A DNA stretch of 64,000 bases, taken from NCBI RefSeq assembly GCF_017498565.1, contig NZ_CP071794.1, positions 3,090,001 to 3,154,000 on the forward strand, given 5' to 3'. Positions 33,307 through 43,639 of this stretch are shown here, piece after piece (within the stretch, counting starts at the first letter, position 1; every line of letters begins with the position of its first letter). The notes under the pieces are model-generated. The model did not search any database, had not been told where the DNA came from, and worked only from the letters and a program-made list of their open reading frames with translations. Both the position numbers and the translations under genes were made by a program. This DNA is from Parasphingorhabdus cellanae. GTDB lineage: Bacteria; Pseudomonadota; Alphaproteobacteria; Sphingomonadales; Sphingomonadaceae.

Positions 33307-36300
33307 TTAGCTACAGGATTCATCGCCTTCCGCGCAGTCACCACCATCATCTTCGCCGACCCAAAGGTCATCATTACCAGCGCCGGTGACAGGTTCGTCA
33401 ATCAACGGATCATCGACATATTCCTCTGTTTCCTTCAGCTCGATAAGATTGGTCTCGAATGGATCGCTTACCACCGTACCATCTTCGCCCGGGGTGACTT
33501 CTTCCTCAATAATATCCTGCACCGGATCGTCGATCTCTGGATCATCAAAATCTGGATTGGGGGTTGGGGTAGGCGTTGGCGTTGGCGTCGGGGTTGGAGT
33601 TGGAGTTGGAGTGGGTGTAGGAGTAGGCGTCGGAGGCGGTGCACCGCAGCTTGATGGATCAACTATAACGCAGCCATTGATCGTGGAAAAATCGTCAAAC
33701 CCGACCACAGTATCTGTCGCAAATATGGTGTCGACCCCTGTGTCACCGCCGACAATGCCATTGATGACAATATTGGCATTGCTGCCTGCGCTGAGTCCGT
33801 TGATCGTTAAACTGCCGACTGTGAAACCGCGGCGTTCATCAAAAGAGACCCCGGGGGCGGTATTCTGGATGAACAGATCGCCGTCGACCACAAATTGTGC
33901 AATGCCGCCTCGAATAAGGCCATTGTCGAGATTGATGCCATCATTATTTTCCAGACGGAGATCGACCGCATTCACGTCGAGCCCGGCAATATCGGCAAAG
34001 GCCTGATCGGTCATTGCGTAGATGTTTTGGGCCGTCAGCGTCATGAGTCCCACTCCGCCAAAACCGCCATTGATATCGGTAATCTGTATCAGGCCACCAT
34101 TGGCATTGATCCTGAGGTCGTTGACAGATGTCATGTTCAACGTTGTCCCGGCCGACGCATTGGTCAGGTTTAGATTGCCGTCAACGCGAGTAGACTGACC
34201 GGAATCGATGGTCAGTGTGCCAGAGAAGCCGATGGTTGCCGTTTGAGCCCCGCTGACATTGTCACCGGTCTGAATGGTCAGATCCTGAATGATCAGGTCT
34301 GGTGTGGCGTTACCGGTTTGGGCAACAAACAGGGTGAGGTCCTGGTTCGATTGTATTCGGGTAAATTCGTCATTGTTAAGGCTGAAAACGCCTGCGGTTC
34401 CGGCACCGCCCAAGATTGCCTGATTATTGCCGTTGCTTTCGATGAAAATATCATTGGTCTGTGTGAACTCGCCAAGCTGGCCCGATGTGCCAATACTGAT
34501 ATCTGCTGATGACAGGTCGATAGTTGTCCCAGTTGCAAGCGCCTGAATATCAACCAGATTACCAGCGGTGATGGTCAAGGCATTGTTCGCGTTGACGGTA
34601 TCATTAATCGCCACGTCAACCGCTGCGGTTATATCAATGTTGCCGTTGGCGCTTACCACAGCTTGACCGCTTATGCCTGCGGGTGATCTGCCGGCACCGG
34701 CGGCGACTATGATGAGTTCATTCAATTCCGCGCTACCGGCTAGACTAGTCAGTTGGATATTGCTCGTAGCACTAGCCTCATCGACCACAAGATTGCCTCT
34801 AGTAACAATATCGATCGTACCCGCATTAGCCGTGGCCCGGACTCTCATCGCACCGTCCGATCGCAGGAACACATTGTTGCCGTTGGCAATTAACCTGTCG
34901 CTGACTAAGGCGTTGTTCCGAACAGCAACATCGCCGCCGGAAGACCGCAACACGGCCGAACCGCCGATCAGCTCGGCAATTTCAATGCCGAGATCAGCTT
35001 CAAAATTACTGTCGAGGGCTTCGGCGCGCGTGACATCGACCAGCCCATCAACAAAGGCCCGGAGAAAAACGGCGGCGACGGTATCAGCGGTGAAGTTGCC
35101 ATCGGCCCGGACACTGATGAGGGAATCGGACGTCACATTGCCAAATGCAACGGAACCGACCGACCGTAAATCCAGCCTAGAAAGTATTTTGCTCGTCACA
35201 TCGACATCACCAAAGATGATGTCGCCCGAGGCGAAAAAATCCCCGGTACGCGAAATATCCAGATCGCCGCCGATATTAATGTCGCCGTCCAGAGCGCGGA
35301 TACGCAAACCTTCGGTAAACCGGATATCACCATTATCGCCGGTATCTGCACCGCCTAACGTTACCGAAGTGCCCTCCAGAAATGTTTCATTGCCAGAGAT
35401 AACATTGCCAATGGAGAGACTGCCAGTGCCTACAACCATGACGGTCGTACCGGCGGCGAGAACATCACCCGTGATATCGCTGCCGCTAAGGTCGAGCATA
35501 TTTCCAGCGTCGATGGACCCAAAGTCAATGAAATCTGCAGAGGACAGAACAATATCGACGCCAGCATCGATACCGCCAACGGTTATATTGCCGCCATTGA
35601 TATCGATATTTTGTGCACCAGATGTGGCCCCTAGGAAAACCGATCCCGGCGCATTTAATATTATGTTGGTGTCAGGCACATTGACCTGATCAAAGCTGAA
35701 ATCACCGCCGGCATCATAGTTTACGTCGCCAGCGCCGACGGTCAATATGCCAACGTTCATGCTACCCGGGACAGAATAAAAGCCTTCTAGTGCGCCGTTG
35801 CGATTCTCTACCGTCGTCAATTCACCGCCAGTATTTATAACAGCGGCCGAGATATCACCGCTTACATTAATGCCGATATCGTTGCCGCTATTGAGAGAGC
35901 CCGAACCCCGCAGACTTCCAGCTGCATCGACACCCAATAGGCCGCTCGTCAATTCTGCATCGAGAAGGTTTACGTCGCCTTCGGTACTGTTAACGAAAAT
36001 CTCGTCGCTGGCGATGAAGCGTGATGGAATACCGTCTGCACCCATTACGATGTCCCGGCGTGTAGAAACAAATATGCGATTGGCAATAATGTCTCCGTTT
36101 TCGATAATTGCCTGAATCGGAACGCCCGCCTGACCGATGGATACGATATTGTCGGCACCCAGTGCACCGAGGCAAAGAGTACCTTCAACGCAGTTTGCAC
36201 TGAGGAGACCGGCGTCGTCAGATTGGCCGAAAAGTCCGATTTCAGCATTGGTAGGCGCGTCGTTAATATCGGCGCTGATTGAGCTGGCATCAATGGCACC

Positions 36301-39300
36301 GCCCAGGCCGTCTATTGCATTCGCCGTCATGACCACCGCAAATTCATTGGCTTCGATCGTCCCCGCAGCCACGATCGAAGCAATAGGTGTGGCTGGTATT
36401 GAGATCAGATCGGGAACTAACGCGCCAGCTTGCAGTATTAGGTTGTTCTCGCTGTCAAAAGGGGTGGCCAATATTGGCGTATCAACAGGATTGGCTGCAG
36501 CTTCCAACCGCGCTCCTGTTTCAATGATAATATCGTCACCTGTGAAAACCGAAATACCATTGTCGGATATACTATTGCTACCTGCCTGGAAAATTGCATT
36601 ACCGCCCGCCCGGACGCGAATGGCACCGGTCGACGTAACATTGCCGGTGACGGTGGCATCAAAGATAGGATCGTAGACGGGCGTAGGGCTAGGTGTTGCG
36701 GACAAACCAGCTTCGATTGAAATGCCGGAGTTAATTATGGAGCCAGCTCCCAGAGGGGAAGCATCCGGCGGACCGGTCACAGCGCCGTCGTTCAGAGTCG
36801 CATTTTGTCCGGCTGTCAGATCGATGATGTTGAGTGCCCGCAGATCATTTGCGAAAATATTTGCGCCAGCATTCACACTGATTTGAGAGCCTGACTGAAT
36901 GATTGATCCTACCATGCTGTTGACATCATTGGCCGCATCGGCATCAAATTCCGAAACAACGTCGATGGAAATGGTCCCGGCGGCATTGTTGGTGTGATCC
37001 ACTAGTATCGAACCGGAAGTGGAGCGCAAATCGGCAAACCCCCCAACCGTCATCTGGCTGGCGCCATCAAAAGCATATTCTATGTTGCCTGCCACATTGA
37101 CAATCAAGTCACCCAATATGGTAATAGGGTCACTGTTTCCGATCACAAAAAATCCACTTGAAGGACCGACCCCGGCCAAAGCTTCGGCGTTCAATGAGGC
37201 CAGCGTAATCAAACCAGCAGGATCGGTCGACGTGTCGGTTAATTCGATCCGGCCACCAATTCCGGTTGGTGTTGATCCGTCACCCGCGTTTAGGCCGTTA
37301 GCCAACATGGTGACATTGCCAAGTGTTAGGATACCGGGACTGCCCTCCTGGACCTCCAGCGCTGCGGTCCCACCGGTGCCAAGACCGCCAATGCCAGCCG
37401 TGCCCAATACACCGCCAGCGCCCGCATAGGCAAAGCCGCCTGGCCCGGCATCTGCGCCTTGGCCAGTGGTCGTAATCGTAACGTCATTGCCGGTAATCGT
37501 GCCACCTTGTGCCAAAAGGCGGGCCGTCCCGCCGGTTCCATTGCCGCCATTGCCGCCATCGCCTGCGACATTGGCATAGGAATAACCACCAGTTCCGCCA
37601 AGGCCGCCAGTACCGGTGCTGGATAACGTGAATTCACCGCCGCCGCTCAGCGCAAAATTTGCACCTGTGCGAACCGCTATTTCCAAAGTGCCGCCGGTTG
37701 CTGAACCGCCATCGCCACCGTCTCCGCCATTGCCACTGAAATTATCGAACCCGGTGCCACCGTCGCCACCGAAAGCGTCAGCGACGGTTACAAGAGGGTC
37801 TCCGACGTTGTTCAATGATGCGCCAGCACCGACTATTTCCAGCCTTGCGACGCCGCCTTGGGCATCGCCGCCATTACCGCCATTGCCCGATATGGTGCGA
37901 GCGATACCGCCGACGCCGCCTGTACCGGTTGCCGTCACGACCGGACTGTCAAGGGATACCGACGAACCCGTGATGTTGAGTGTCGCCGTCCCGCCGGTTC
38001 CTGCACCAGCGTTACCGCCGCTATTGCCTTCACCGCCTTTTGCTCCCACTCCTCGGGCATCGACCAGATACACCCGATCAGTCACGTCATCTTGTCTGAG
38101 ATTGATTGTCGCGTTACCACCGGTTCCGTCACCGCCATTGCCAGCGGTCTGACCAGTAAAGCCAACTGCAGGAATAGGGGTACCATAAGCGCCATAGCGT
38201 GTCGGTGCGTTAGGATCATTGCCCGCATCGCCGCCTGTGCCGATTGCGGTAACTTCCGTACTGGTAAAGGTTACATCGCCGCTATTATTGTTGAATACAG
38301 CGCTACCGGCAACCGCATTGCCACCATCTCCGGCGCGCTGCGATGGCGTTATTCCGCCAACCAGTGCATCGCCGCCGCGACCGCCATCAGTACTTGCCGA
38401 AATTGACGCAAGCTGAGCCGAGATAGTAGCTGTTCCGTCAAGATTGAATGTTGCGACACCACCGACAGAATCGCCACCGCTTCCTGCGTTGACACCGGTA
38501 CCATCTCCGCCTCTGCCGCCGAAACCACCAGCGACAATTTCTAGCCTATCGTTGACGGTCAAACTTCCGGCATTAGCGTTCAATATGGCATTCCCTGCTG
38601 TGCCAGTCCCGCCGTTTCCAGCTACGACACCTTCAATATCGCGAGCATTGCCGCCGTTGCCGCCAATTCCGTCGGCCGAAACCGTGAGGTTATCGACGGT
38701 CACAACAGCACCATCAAGATTGAAGACGACATCGCCGCCTTGACCGTCGCCGCCATTGCCGACAACACCTGGCAGCTCTGGAAATCCGAAAGGTGCTGAG
38801 TCGCCTCCGAAAGATGCAAAGCCGCCAGATGATACCGTCACGTCGTTAGCAGAGAAATTTCCGTCAATCAGATTGAATGTCGTCTGGCCGCCACTGCCGT
38901 TGCCACCTTGGCCGCGAATGGGAATTGGACCTTCTTGGATATCTTCGATTGAACCATTGGCGCTGCTCAAAAAAGTTTCGGCCGAAAAACTGCTGCCATT
39001 GTCGAGTGTCAGTGTGATATTCCCGCCAACGCCCAGACCACGTTCTGCGGCAAGGCCATCACTGGCATTGCTCCGTCCGGAACCACTGGCTGATAGGCTT
39101 ACCGAAGGCTCCATGAAGGGACCATCAACAAATGCTAACGTCCCGCCATCAATATTTATTACGATGTCACCAGCGATGGCTGTCCCACCTTGGGTGCGTG
39201 TACGCGCATTGGCGGACATCGCAAACCGACTTCCCGTTAGACTTCCGCCATTCTGGACAGTGACATTGACCGTTCCGGTTGTTCCATCCGTCAGGGCATC

Positions 39301-41727
39301 AGCAGCAGCGAATGTGGTGCGCGAGGATGCAAGAGCGAAGCTGGCCGAGTCGATGGAAGCGTTATCAATAAGCAGGTTTACATTGCCGCTGTTTGAAGCT
39401 GTGCCATTTGTATTGGCATTACCCGTCACCATTAATTCAAAATCGTTTGTGAACGTAAGGTCAGAACCATTTAGGACACTTAAGGACAGGTCTCCTGGCG
39501 TTCCGCTACCGACAAAATTTGTATTCAATCCCAAGCCAGTGCCATCCAGTGTCGTGTTGTCGAATGTAACATCAAGGTTACCGGACATGGATGGGCTAGC
39601 AACTTCGTTACCCGCTCCGTCGAAGCCGGTCTCGGCCACCGCGTCGCTGTCAAAGACAAGTCGCCCCGTTAGGTTTAGCGTGGCATTGTTAAAGTTGGCT
39701 GCGATATCGCCAGCATTTGCGCCATTCTCAGATGCCGTCACATTGCCGTCGGCATTTCTTGTTCCGATCGCGCTCGCACTAAGAAACCCAAACCCTGCAT
39801 TCACAATACCATCGGTGACGGTGAAATTAATTGTTCCACCACTATTAGTTCCGCCCGAAGCGGTTCCATTGAAATTGTTTCCAGCAATACCATTGGCCAG
39901 GAATTGCACGCTTGTGCTGTCAGTCAATGTGCTGCCGACACCGGTAATATTCACGTTAATAGTGCCACCGGTGGACTCGCCCGCTGTTACCATACCCATA
40001 TTGGGTGCGGCAGATACGTCAAATGATGAACCGTTGCGTCCGCCGCCGCCATTGATATCGAGCAAGCCGCCGGCAAGAATGTCTAGATTGATTGTACCGC
40101 CAAATGTATCCACACCCTGTGCGACATCACTCCCTTGGCTCCTGATGCCGGCAATTCCAGCATTTACCACTAGTTCGTCGCCAACAATTATGTCGCCGGA
40201 TCCCGGTGTTCTGCTACCGCCGCCACTGGCGAGAATGTCAATTGTTCCGCCCTGCGTCGCTGAAAACGCATTGATCGACAGGCTGCCGCCAACTGTAATC
40301 GCTGATGTGTCCCGAGCGATAATCTGGACGCCATTGACCGCGTTCAAGGTGATATCACCGTCAATATTGATGCGGCCAGTATCGCCGGCCGCTTCCATAC
40401 GAATGGAGTCGCCAGCAGTGAATGTCAGGCCGAGGGGGTTGATACCTTGCGCGCCGGTAACAGGAGCGCCGAGAAGGTCTTGAATAGCAATATTATTATT
40501 GGCAAAAGCGGCGATACTGTTACTGAAATCAAGGCCTGTAAGGTCAATGCTGCCATTAATTGCCGGATCGACCACCTCATCGATCGTAACCCGAAAATCG
40601 TCGGAAAAGCTCAAACCCGTCGAATCTATATTACCACCTGCGCTCAGGATGATCCTGCCGTCCGCCTCGGTGGCAGCGGAGGCCGCCGTATAGCCCATCG
40701 TGCCTTGTAGCAGCATTGTCATCGCCTGATTTTTTGGCAATGCCGCAAAGTAGATAGCCTGATTATCCTTATTTCCGTTAAAGGCAGGATCCGGGTTGCG
40801 TACGGGACCGGTAGTGGTTCCTGTATGAGAGACGCCTACCGTATCGTTTGACCCAACTAGCAGATTGATATCGAAAAGTCCGGAATCGATAGTGATATCA
40901 GCCTGCTCGGCTGCGACATAAGCGACGGATCCGTTAACGTTGACCGTTCCTGCCTGATTAACGCGCGGTGCGACCATCGCAACGTAGCTGCCTTCGCTGA
41001 TCGCGTTGATTTGTGCGCCGTTCGCTATGGTGACGGCTGGGAATGGTCCGCCGACTGGAGATGCTGGACCGCGAAAACGAATTTCTCCATCCGGCCCGAA
41101 CAGCCCACCTGTTGTGTCGATTGCATTGGTCGTAAGAACCAATGATCCGACATTGATATTTGCATTGGCGCCAACCAGAATACCACCGGGGCTGTAAAAC
41201 CATACATCACCGATAAAGGGCACAAAACCGCTTAAAGCGGAGACATTCCCGTTGATACTTATGCCGCGAGATATGTCAGTCGGGACAATGCGATTAAGTA
41301 CCGTATAACTTCCGCCGCCATCCCGGTTGAACACCAAGCCATTGTCTTGCGGCAAAAAGTTTATTGTACCACCACCCGATTGGTCAAAAAGATCCCAATC
41401 GATAATCACCTGGTCGCTGCTGATTGAAACGGTATCGCTGGTCGGGCCGGGTGTGAAATTACCGGTTCCCAAAGTAAAATTACCGTTGGTCAGTTGCGGA
41501 TCGGCATTAACAGCATGTCCGCTCGGTGACGGTGCAGCCTGAGCCAGTGCATGATGCGGCGTCATCGCTAACATCATCGCGGCTGCCGTAATGGACCCGC
41601 TGGCAAGCAGTTTCAATTTGTTGAACGCAGGGGCTTTGATCGGTTGTTGTTCGCTTCTTTGCATAGTTTTGCCTTTGATCGCGCCTGGTTTGCTGGTCTG
41701 TGTCATCGTCTTGCCTCTGGTCATCAT
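33307..41727 (-). CDS. Giant two-partner-secretion exoprotein (TpsA, FHA-type)
   Basis: 2806 aa. An extended signal region (about 1-63, ending HHALAQA) precedes a TPS secretion domain (about 65-320) with INFLPQDNGLVFNRDGGGSY, ISINGNVSALSG and VWFYSPGGILVGANANINVG. The body is a predicted beta-helix. Residues about 940-1460 are unusually Gly/Asn-rich (GNGGDGGDGGSATGG), and a (Thr-Pro)n stretch sits near 2700. The acidic tail ends GGDCAEGDESCS with two cysteines close to the end. It should be exported through the TpsB encoded 16 bp upstream and act on the cell surface or be released. Ribosome site AAAGGCGG; start ATG 41727 or 41724. Confidence 0.9.
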   Translation of the reverse strand: MMTRGKTMTQTSKPGAIKGKTMQRSEQQPIKAPAFNKLKLLASGSITAAAMMLAMTPHHALAQAAPSPSGHAVNADPQLTNGNFTLGTGNFTPGPTSDTVSISSDQVIIDWDLFDQSGGGTINFLPQDNGLVFNRDGGGSYTVLNRIVPTDISRGISINGNVSALSGFVPFIGDVWFYSPGGILVGANANINVGSLVLTTNAIDTTGGLFGPDGEIRFRGPASPVGGPFPAVTIANGAQINAISEGSYVAMVAPRVNQAGTVNVNGSVAYVAAEQADITIDSGLFDINLLVGSNDTVGVSHTGTTTGPVRNPDPAFNGNKDNQAIYFAALPKNQAMTMLLQGTMGYTAASAATEADGRIILSAGGNIDSTGLSFSDDFRVTIDEVVDPAINGSIDLTGLDFSNSIAAFANNNIAIQDLLGAPVTGAQGINPLGLTFTAGDSIRMEAAGDTGRINIDGDITLNAVNGVQIIARDTSAITVGGSLSINAFSATQGGTIDILASGGGSRTPGSGDIIVGDELVVNAGIAGIRSQGSDVAQGVDTFGGTINLDILAGGLLDINGGGGRNGSSFDVSAAPNMGMVTAGESTGGTINVNITGVGSTLTDSTSVQFLANGIAGNNFNGTASGGTNSGGTINFTVTDGIVNAGFGFLSASAIGTRNADGNVTASENGANAGDIAANFNNATLNLTGRLVFDSDAVAETGFDGAGNEVASPSMSGNLDVTFDNTTLDGTGLGLNTNFVGSGTPGDLSLSVLNGSDLTFTNDFELMVTGNANTNGTASNSGNVNLLIDNASIDSASFALASSRTTFAAADALTDGTTGTVNVTVQNGGSLTGSRFAMSANARTRTQGGTAIAGDIVINIDGGTLAFVDGPFMEPSVSLSASGSGRSNASDGLAAERGLGVGGNITLTLDNGSSFSAETFLSSANGSIEDIQEGPIPIRGQGGNGSGGQTTFNLIDGNFSANDVTVSSGGFASFGGDSAPFGFPELPGVVGNGGDGQGGDVVFNLDGAVVTVDNLTVSADGIGGNGGNARDIEGVVAGNGGTGTAGNAILNANAGSLTVNDRLEIVAGGFGGRGGDGTGVNAGSGGDSVGGVATFNLDGTATISAQLASISASTDGGRGGDALVGGITPSQRAGDGGNAVAGSAVFNNNSGDVTFTSTEVTAIGTGGDAGNDPNAPTRYGAYGTPIPAVGFTGQTAGNGGDGTGGNATINLRQDDVTDRVYLVDARGVGAKGGEGNSGGNAGAGTGGTATLNITGSSVSLDSPVVTATGTGGVGGIARTISGNGGNGGDAQGGVARLEIVGAGASLNNVGDPLVTVADAFGGDGGTGFDNFSGNGGDGGDGGSATGGTLEIAVRTGANFALSGGGEFTLSSTGTGGLGGTGGYSYANVAGDGGNGGNGTGGTARLLAQGGTITGNDVTITTTGQGADAGPGGFAYAGAGGVLGTAGIGGLGTGGTAALEVQEGSPGILTLGNVTMLANGLNAGDGSTPTGIGGRIELTDTSTDPAGLITLASLNAEALAGVGPSSGFFVIGNSDPITILGDLIVNVAGNIEYAFDGASQMTVGGFADLRSTSGSILVDHTNNAAGTISIDVVSEFDADAANDVNSMVGSIIQSGSQISVNAGANIFANDLRALNIIDLTAGQNATLNDGAVTGPPDASPLGAGSIINSGISIEAGLSATPSPTPVYDPIFDATVTGNVTSTGAIRVRAGGNAIFQAGSNSISDNGISVFTGDDIIIETGARLEAAANPVDTPILATPFDSENNLILQAGALVPDLISIPATPIASIVAAGTIEANEFAVVMTANAIDGLGGAIDASSISADINDAPTNAEIGLFGQSDDAGLLSANCVEGTLCLGALGADNIVSIGQAGVPIQAIIENGDIIANRIFVSTRRDIVMGADGIPSRFIASDEIFVNSTEGDVNLLDAELTSGLLGVDAAGSLRGSGSLNSGNDIGINVSGDISAAVINTGGELTTVENRNGALEGFYSVPGSMNVGILTVGAGDVNYDAGGDFSFDQVNVPDTNIILNAPGSVFLGATSGAQNIDINGGNITVGGIDAGVDIVLSSADFIDFGSIDAGNMLDLSGSDITGDVLAAGTTVMVVGTGSLSIGNVISGNETFLEGTSVTLGGADTGDNGDIRFTEGLRIRALDGDINIGGDLDISRTGDFFASGDIIFGDVDVTSKILSRLDLRSVGSVAFGNVTSDSLISVRADGNFTADTVAAVFLRAFVDGLVDVTRAEALDSNFEADLGIEIAELIGGSAVLRSSGGDVAVRNNALVSDRLIANGNNVFLRSDGAMRVRATANAGTIDIVTRGNLVVDEASATSNIQLTSLAGSAELNELIIVAAGAGRSPAGISGQAVVSANGNIDITAAVDVAINDTVNANNALTITAGNLVDIQALATGTTIDLSSADISIGTSGQLGEFTQTNDIFIESNGNNQAILGGAGTAGVFSLNNDEFTRIQSNQDLTLFVAQTGNATPDLIIQDLTIQTGDNVSGAQTATIGFSGTLTIDSGQSTRVDGNLNLTNASAGTTLNMTSVNDLRINANGGLIQITDINGGFGGVGLMTLTAQNIYAMTDQAFADIAGLDVNAVDLRLENNDGINLDNGLIRGGIAQFVVDGDLFIQNTAPGVSFDERRGFTVGSLTINGLSAGSNANIVINGIVGGDTGVDTIFATDTVVGFDDFSTINGCVIVDPSSCGAPPPTPTPTPTPTPTPTPTPTPTPTPTPNPDFDDPEIDDPVQDIIEEEVTPGEDGTVVSDPFETNLIELKETEEYVDDPLIDEPVTGAGNDDLWVGEDDGGDCAEGDESCS
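33555..33640 (-). repeat. Thr-Pro repeat tract in TpsA
   Basis: Degenerate 6-base repeats (GTTGGC/GTTGGA variants on the plus strand) code for about 15 Thr-Pro units. The varied third bases show selection at the protein level. It probably forms a stiff linker between the beta-helix and the acidic C-terminus. Confidence 0.8.
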
Positions 41728-41743
41728 TCGCCGCCTTTTTCGC

Positions 41744-43534
41744 TTATCGTGACCAGGGTGCGAGTTGCACGGTAAGGGTCATCAATGCCCGTGCGCTGTC
41801 TCGCCGAGTCTCAAAGGGGCCGCGTTTCAGCGGCACAACAGCCATCACATCCAGACTGGCCCGACGGCCAATGGTTGCGCGGATACCGCCGCCGGCGGAA
41901 TAAATTTTCTGAGGATCGCCCGGGAAATTCTTGTTCCACACCGCCATCGCGTCAAAATAGACATAGGGTTGCCAAGCCGTGCCATTGGGTGAATCGGGAA
42001 TTAGCGAGCCGTAGCTGACTTCCGTTTGCAAGCCATATCCGCTGTCGCCGATTATGGTGCCCGGATCATAGCCGCGACCGGTTGTGTAGTTGCCGCCGGA
42101 AATTTCTTCATAAGAAAATAGCGCATCGGGAGAATATTGGAAACGCGGTTTCAGTGTGAATGCTAGTAGCGGAGTGGGGCGATAATCGAGTTTTGCTTGT
42201 CCCCGGACCACAAAGGCTGTGGGATCACCATCGGCCCGTGTTGGAATGACGGTTTGGCCAACACAGCGGACAAATGCTGGCCCGCATCCCTCGCTAGCGC
42301 CCAATATACCCAGCCCCTGACGCAATTCGAGCGATCCGGCCATGGCCCATTTCGGTTCAAAAGCGGAATAACCGCCGCGACCGGATATGCTGCCAGGCTC
42401 AATTTCGCTGAAATCCAGACGCGCATAGGCGATGCTGAGGTCATCTTCGTTGGTCCGTATGCCAAAAATTTCGGTCTTCTGATCAATATATTCAAATCCA
42501 ATGGTGCCAAACAAATTGCGCGCCTGTTTGCGGATAAATGGATAGGTGGCGTAAACGCCGGCGACCAATGTCTCGGATTCAATGTCGAAATCATTAGGCA
42601 GTTCGGGATCGGTCCATGCGTAGGTGAAATTGCCGCCAAAGCGCAGGCCTTCGCCTCCAACCCGAAATTCATGACCGACCTGTAAAACCTGCTGTTCACT
42701 AAAATCCGCGGTTGAAAAAGCGCTGATGGTGGTTTCATCACCAAGGCCGGTAACTCCATTAAACCGCGCACGCAGCAATCCACCAAATCGGCCAACCTGT
42801 TTGGATCCAAAATTCTGAATATTGGCATCAACATAGACTGGCGTGCGGACCACGTTAAACTCGCCGATTACGTCGCCGGGACGGCCATCAGCAAGGGACG
42901 TTACCGGACGCAATGCCAGCCGCACATCCAACCCTGGAATATCGCGAGCAAGGAGCAGGTAACGTTCGGCGACGTCAATATTGAAAACCGGCTCATTGGT
43001 CAGCTGATCAATATATTGCTTAAGCAACTTTTCGGATGATCCTGCGTCACCGCGGACCTGGACCGATGTCATCTTCGCGAGCAGGACATCAAACTTTACA
43101 TTGCCGCCATCAATCGTCTGCGGCGGCACTTGAACCGCAGCCAGATAACCAGCGCTGCGTAAAATAGTGGCGGCGCGATCGCGGATTTCGCAGACCACGG
43201 CAACGGGAACTTCTTGGCCAATATAGCCGGTATAAGCAGATCGCAATATCGATGCATCGACCACGCCCAATCCACCGAAATCAACCGATTGCAGCGTGAA
43301 TTTAACATCGGCAAATTCGGGATTGGCGAGCGGGCAGGCGGACCGTTCGATACCGCCTTCTACCGTCAGCGGCTGAGGCTGACCTTTTTCGGCTTCGCCC
43401 AGCAACCCACGCTGAATTTCTTCTCTCGTCGGAGCGGCCACAGATGACTGTGCCCATAGATTACCATGAGCAGACAGCATTGCTGGTATTGATACCAATA
43501 AAGTCAATTTTCTTATTGCGCGCGCTCGCGACAT
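41744..43534 (-). CDS. TpsB outer-membrane transporter (ShlB/FhaC/HecB family)
   Basis: 596 aa. The signal peptide ends GNLWAQS. Periplasmic POTRA domains (about 70-250) contain LQSVDFGGLGVVDASILRSA and AGYLAAVQVPPQTIDGGNV. The C-terminal barrel has family strands VYVDANIQNFGSKQVGRFGG, GGNYTTGRGYDPGTIIGDSG (the conserved R-G-x2-x-G region) and ends QLAPWSR. It recognises the TPS domain of the exoprotein and moves it across the outer membrane. It lies immediately ahead of tpsA, the usual order for a secretion pair. Confidence 0.92.
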   Translation of the reverse strand: MSRARAIRKLTLLVSIPAMLSAHGNLWAQSSVAAPTREEIQRGLLGEAEKGQPQPLTVEGGIERSACPLANPEFADVKFTLQSVDFGGLGVVDASILRSAYTGYIGQEVPVAVVCEIRDRAATILRSAGYLAAVQVPPQTIDGGNVKFDVLLAKMTSVQVRGDAGSSEKLLKQYIDQLTNEPVFNIDVAERYLLLARDIPGLDVRLALRPVTSLADGRPGDVIGEFNVVRTPVYVDANIQNFGSKQVGRFGGLLRARFNGVTGLGDETTISAFSTADFSEQQVLQVGHEFRVGGEGLRFGGNFTYAWTDPELPNDFDIESETLVAGVYATYPFIRKQARNLFGTIGFEYIDQKTEIFGIRTNEDDLSIAYARLDFSEIEPGSISGRGGYSAFEPKWAMAGSLELRQGLGILGASEGCGPAFVRCVGQTVIPTRADGDPTAFVVRGQAKLDYRPTPLLAFTLKPRFQYSPDALFSYEEISGGNYTTGRGYDPGTIIGDSGYGLQTEVSYGSLIPDSPNGTAWQPYVYFDAMAVWNKNFPGDPQKIYSAGGGIRATIGRRASLDVMAVVPLKRGPFETRRDSARALMTLTVQLAPWSR

Positions 43535-43593
43535 ATTCTTCCCCGGTTTTTCATATTTCCAGCGCGACCCCGGTTGGATATATGATATTATAA

Positions 43594-43627
43594 TTTCACG
43601 CCGTGACCCTCACCTCAAGGCGTGAAA
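43594..43627 (-). promoter_or_regulatory. Hairpin and TATAAT-like element ahead of tpsB
   Basis: TTTCACGCC (43594-43602) and GGCGTGAAA (43619-43627) form a 9-bp stem in the 105-bp gap between the secreted 267-aa gene and tpsB. On the minus strand it is followed by TTATAATATC, which may be a weak terminator tail or the -10 of an internal promoter for tpsBA. Either would let the secretion genes be tuned separately from the signalling genes. Confidence 0.4.
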
Positions 43628-43639
43628 ACTATTCCTTGG

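Noticed and set aside
33555..33640. Possible CRISPR or phase-variable tract
   Set aside because: The 6-base units are degenerate at third positions, there are no spacers, and the frame is kept as Thr-Pro, so it is a protein repeat.
38756..40483. 575-codon plus-strand frame opposite tpsA
   Set aside because: It is antisense to the beta-helix region of a well-supported TpsA, has low-complexity Pro/Ser/Val content typical of shadow frames, and no ribosome site or family motif.
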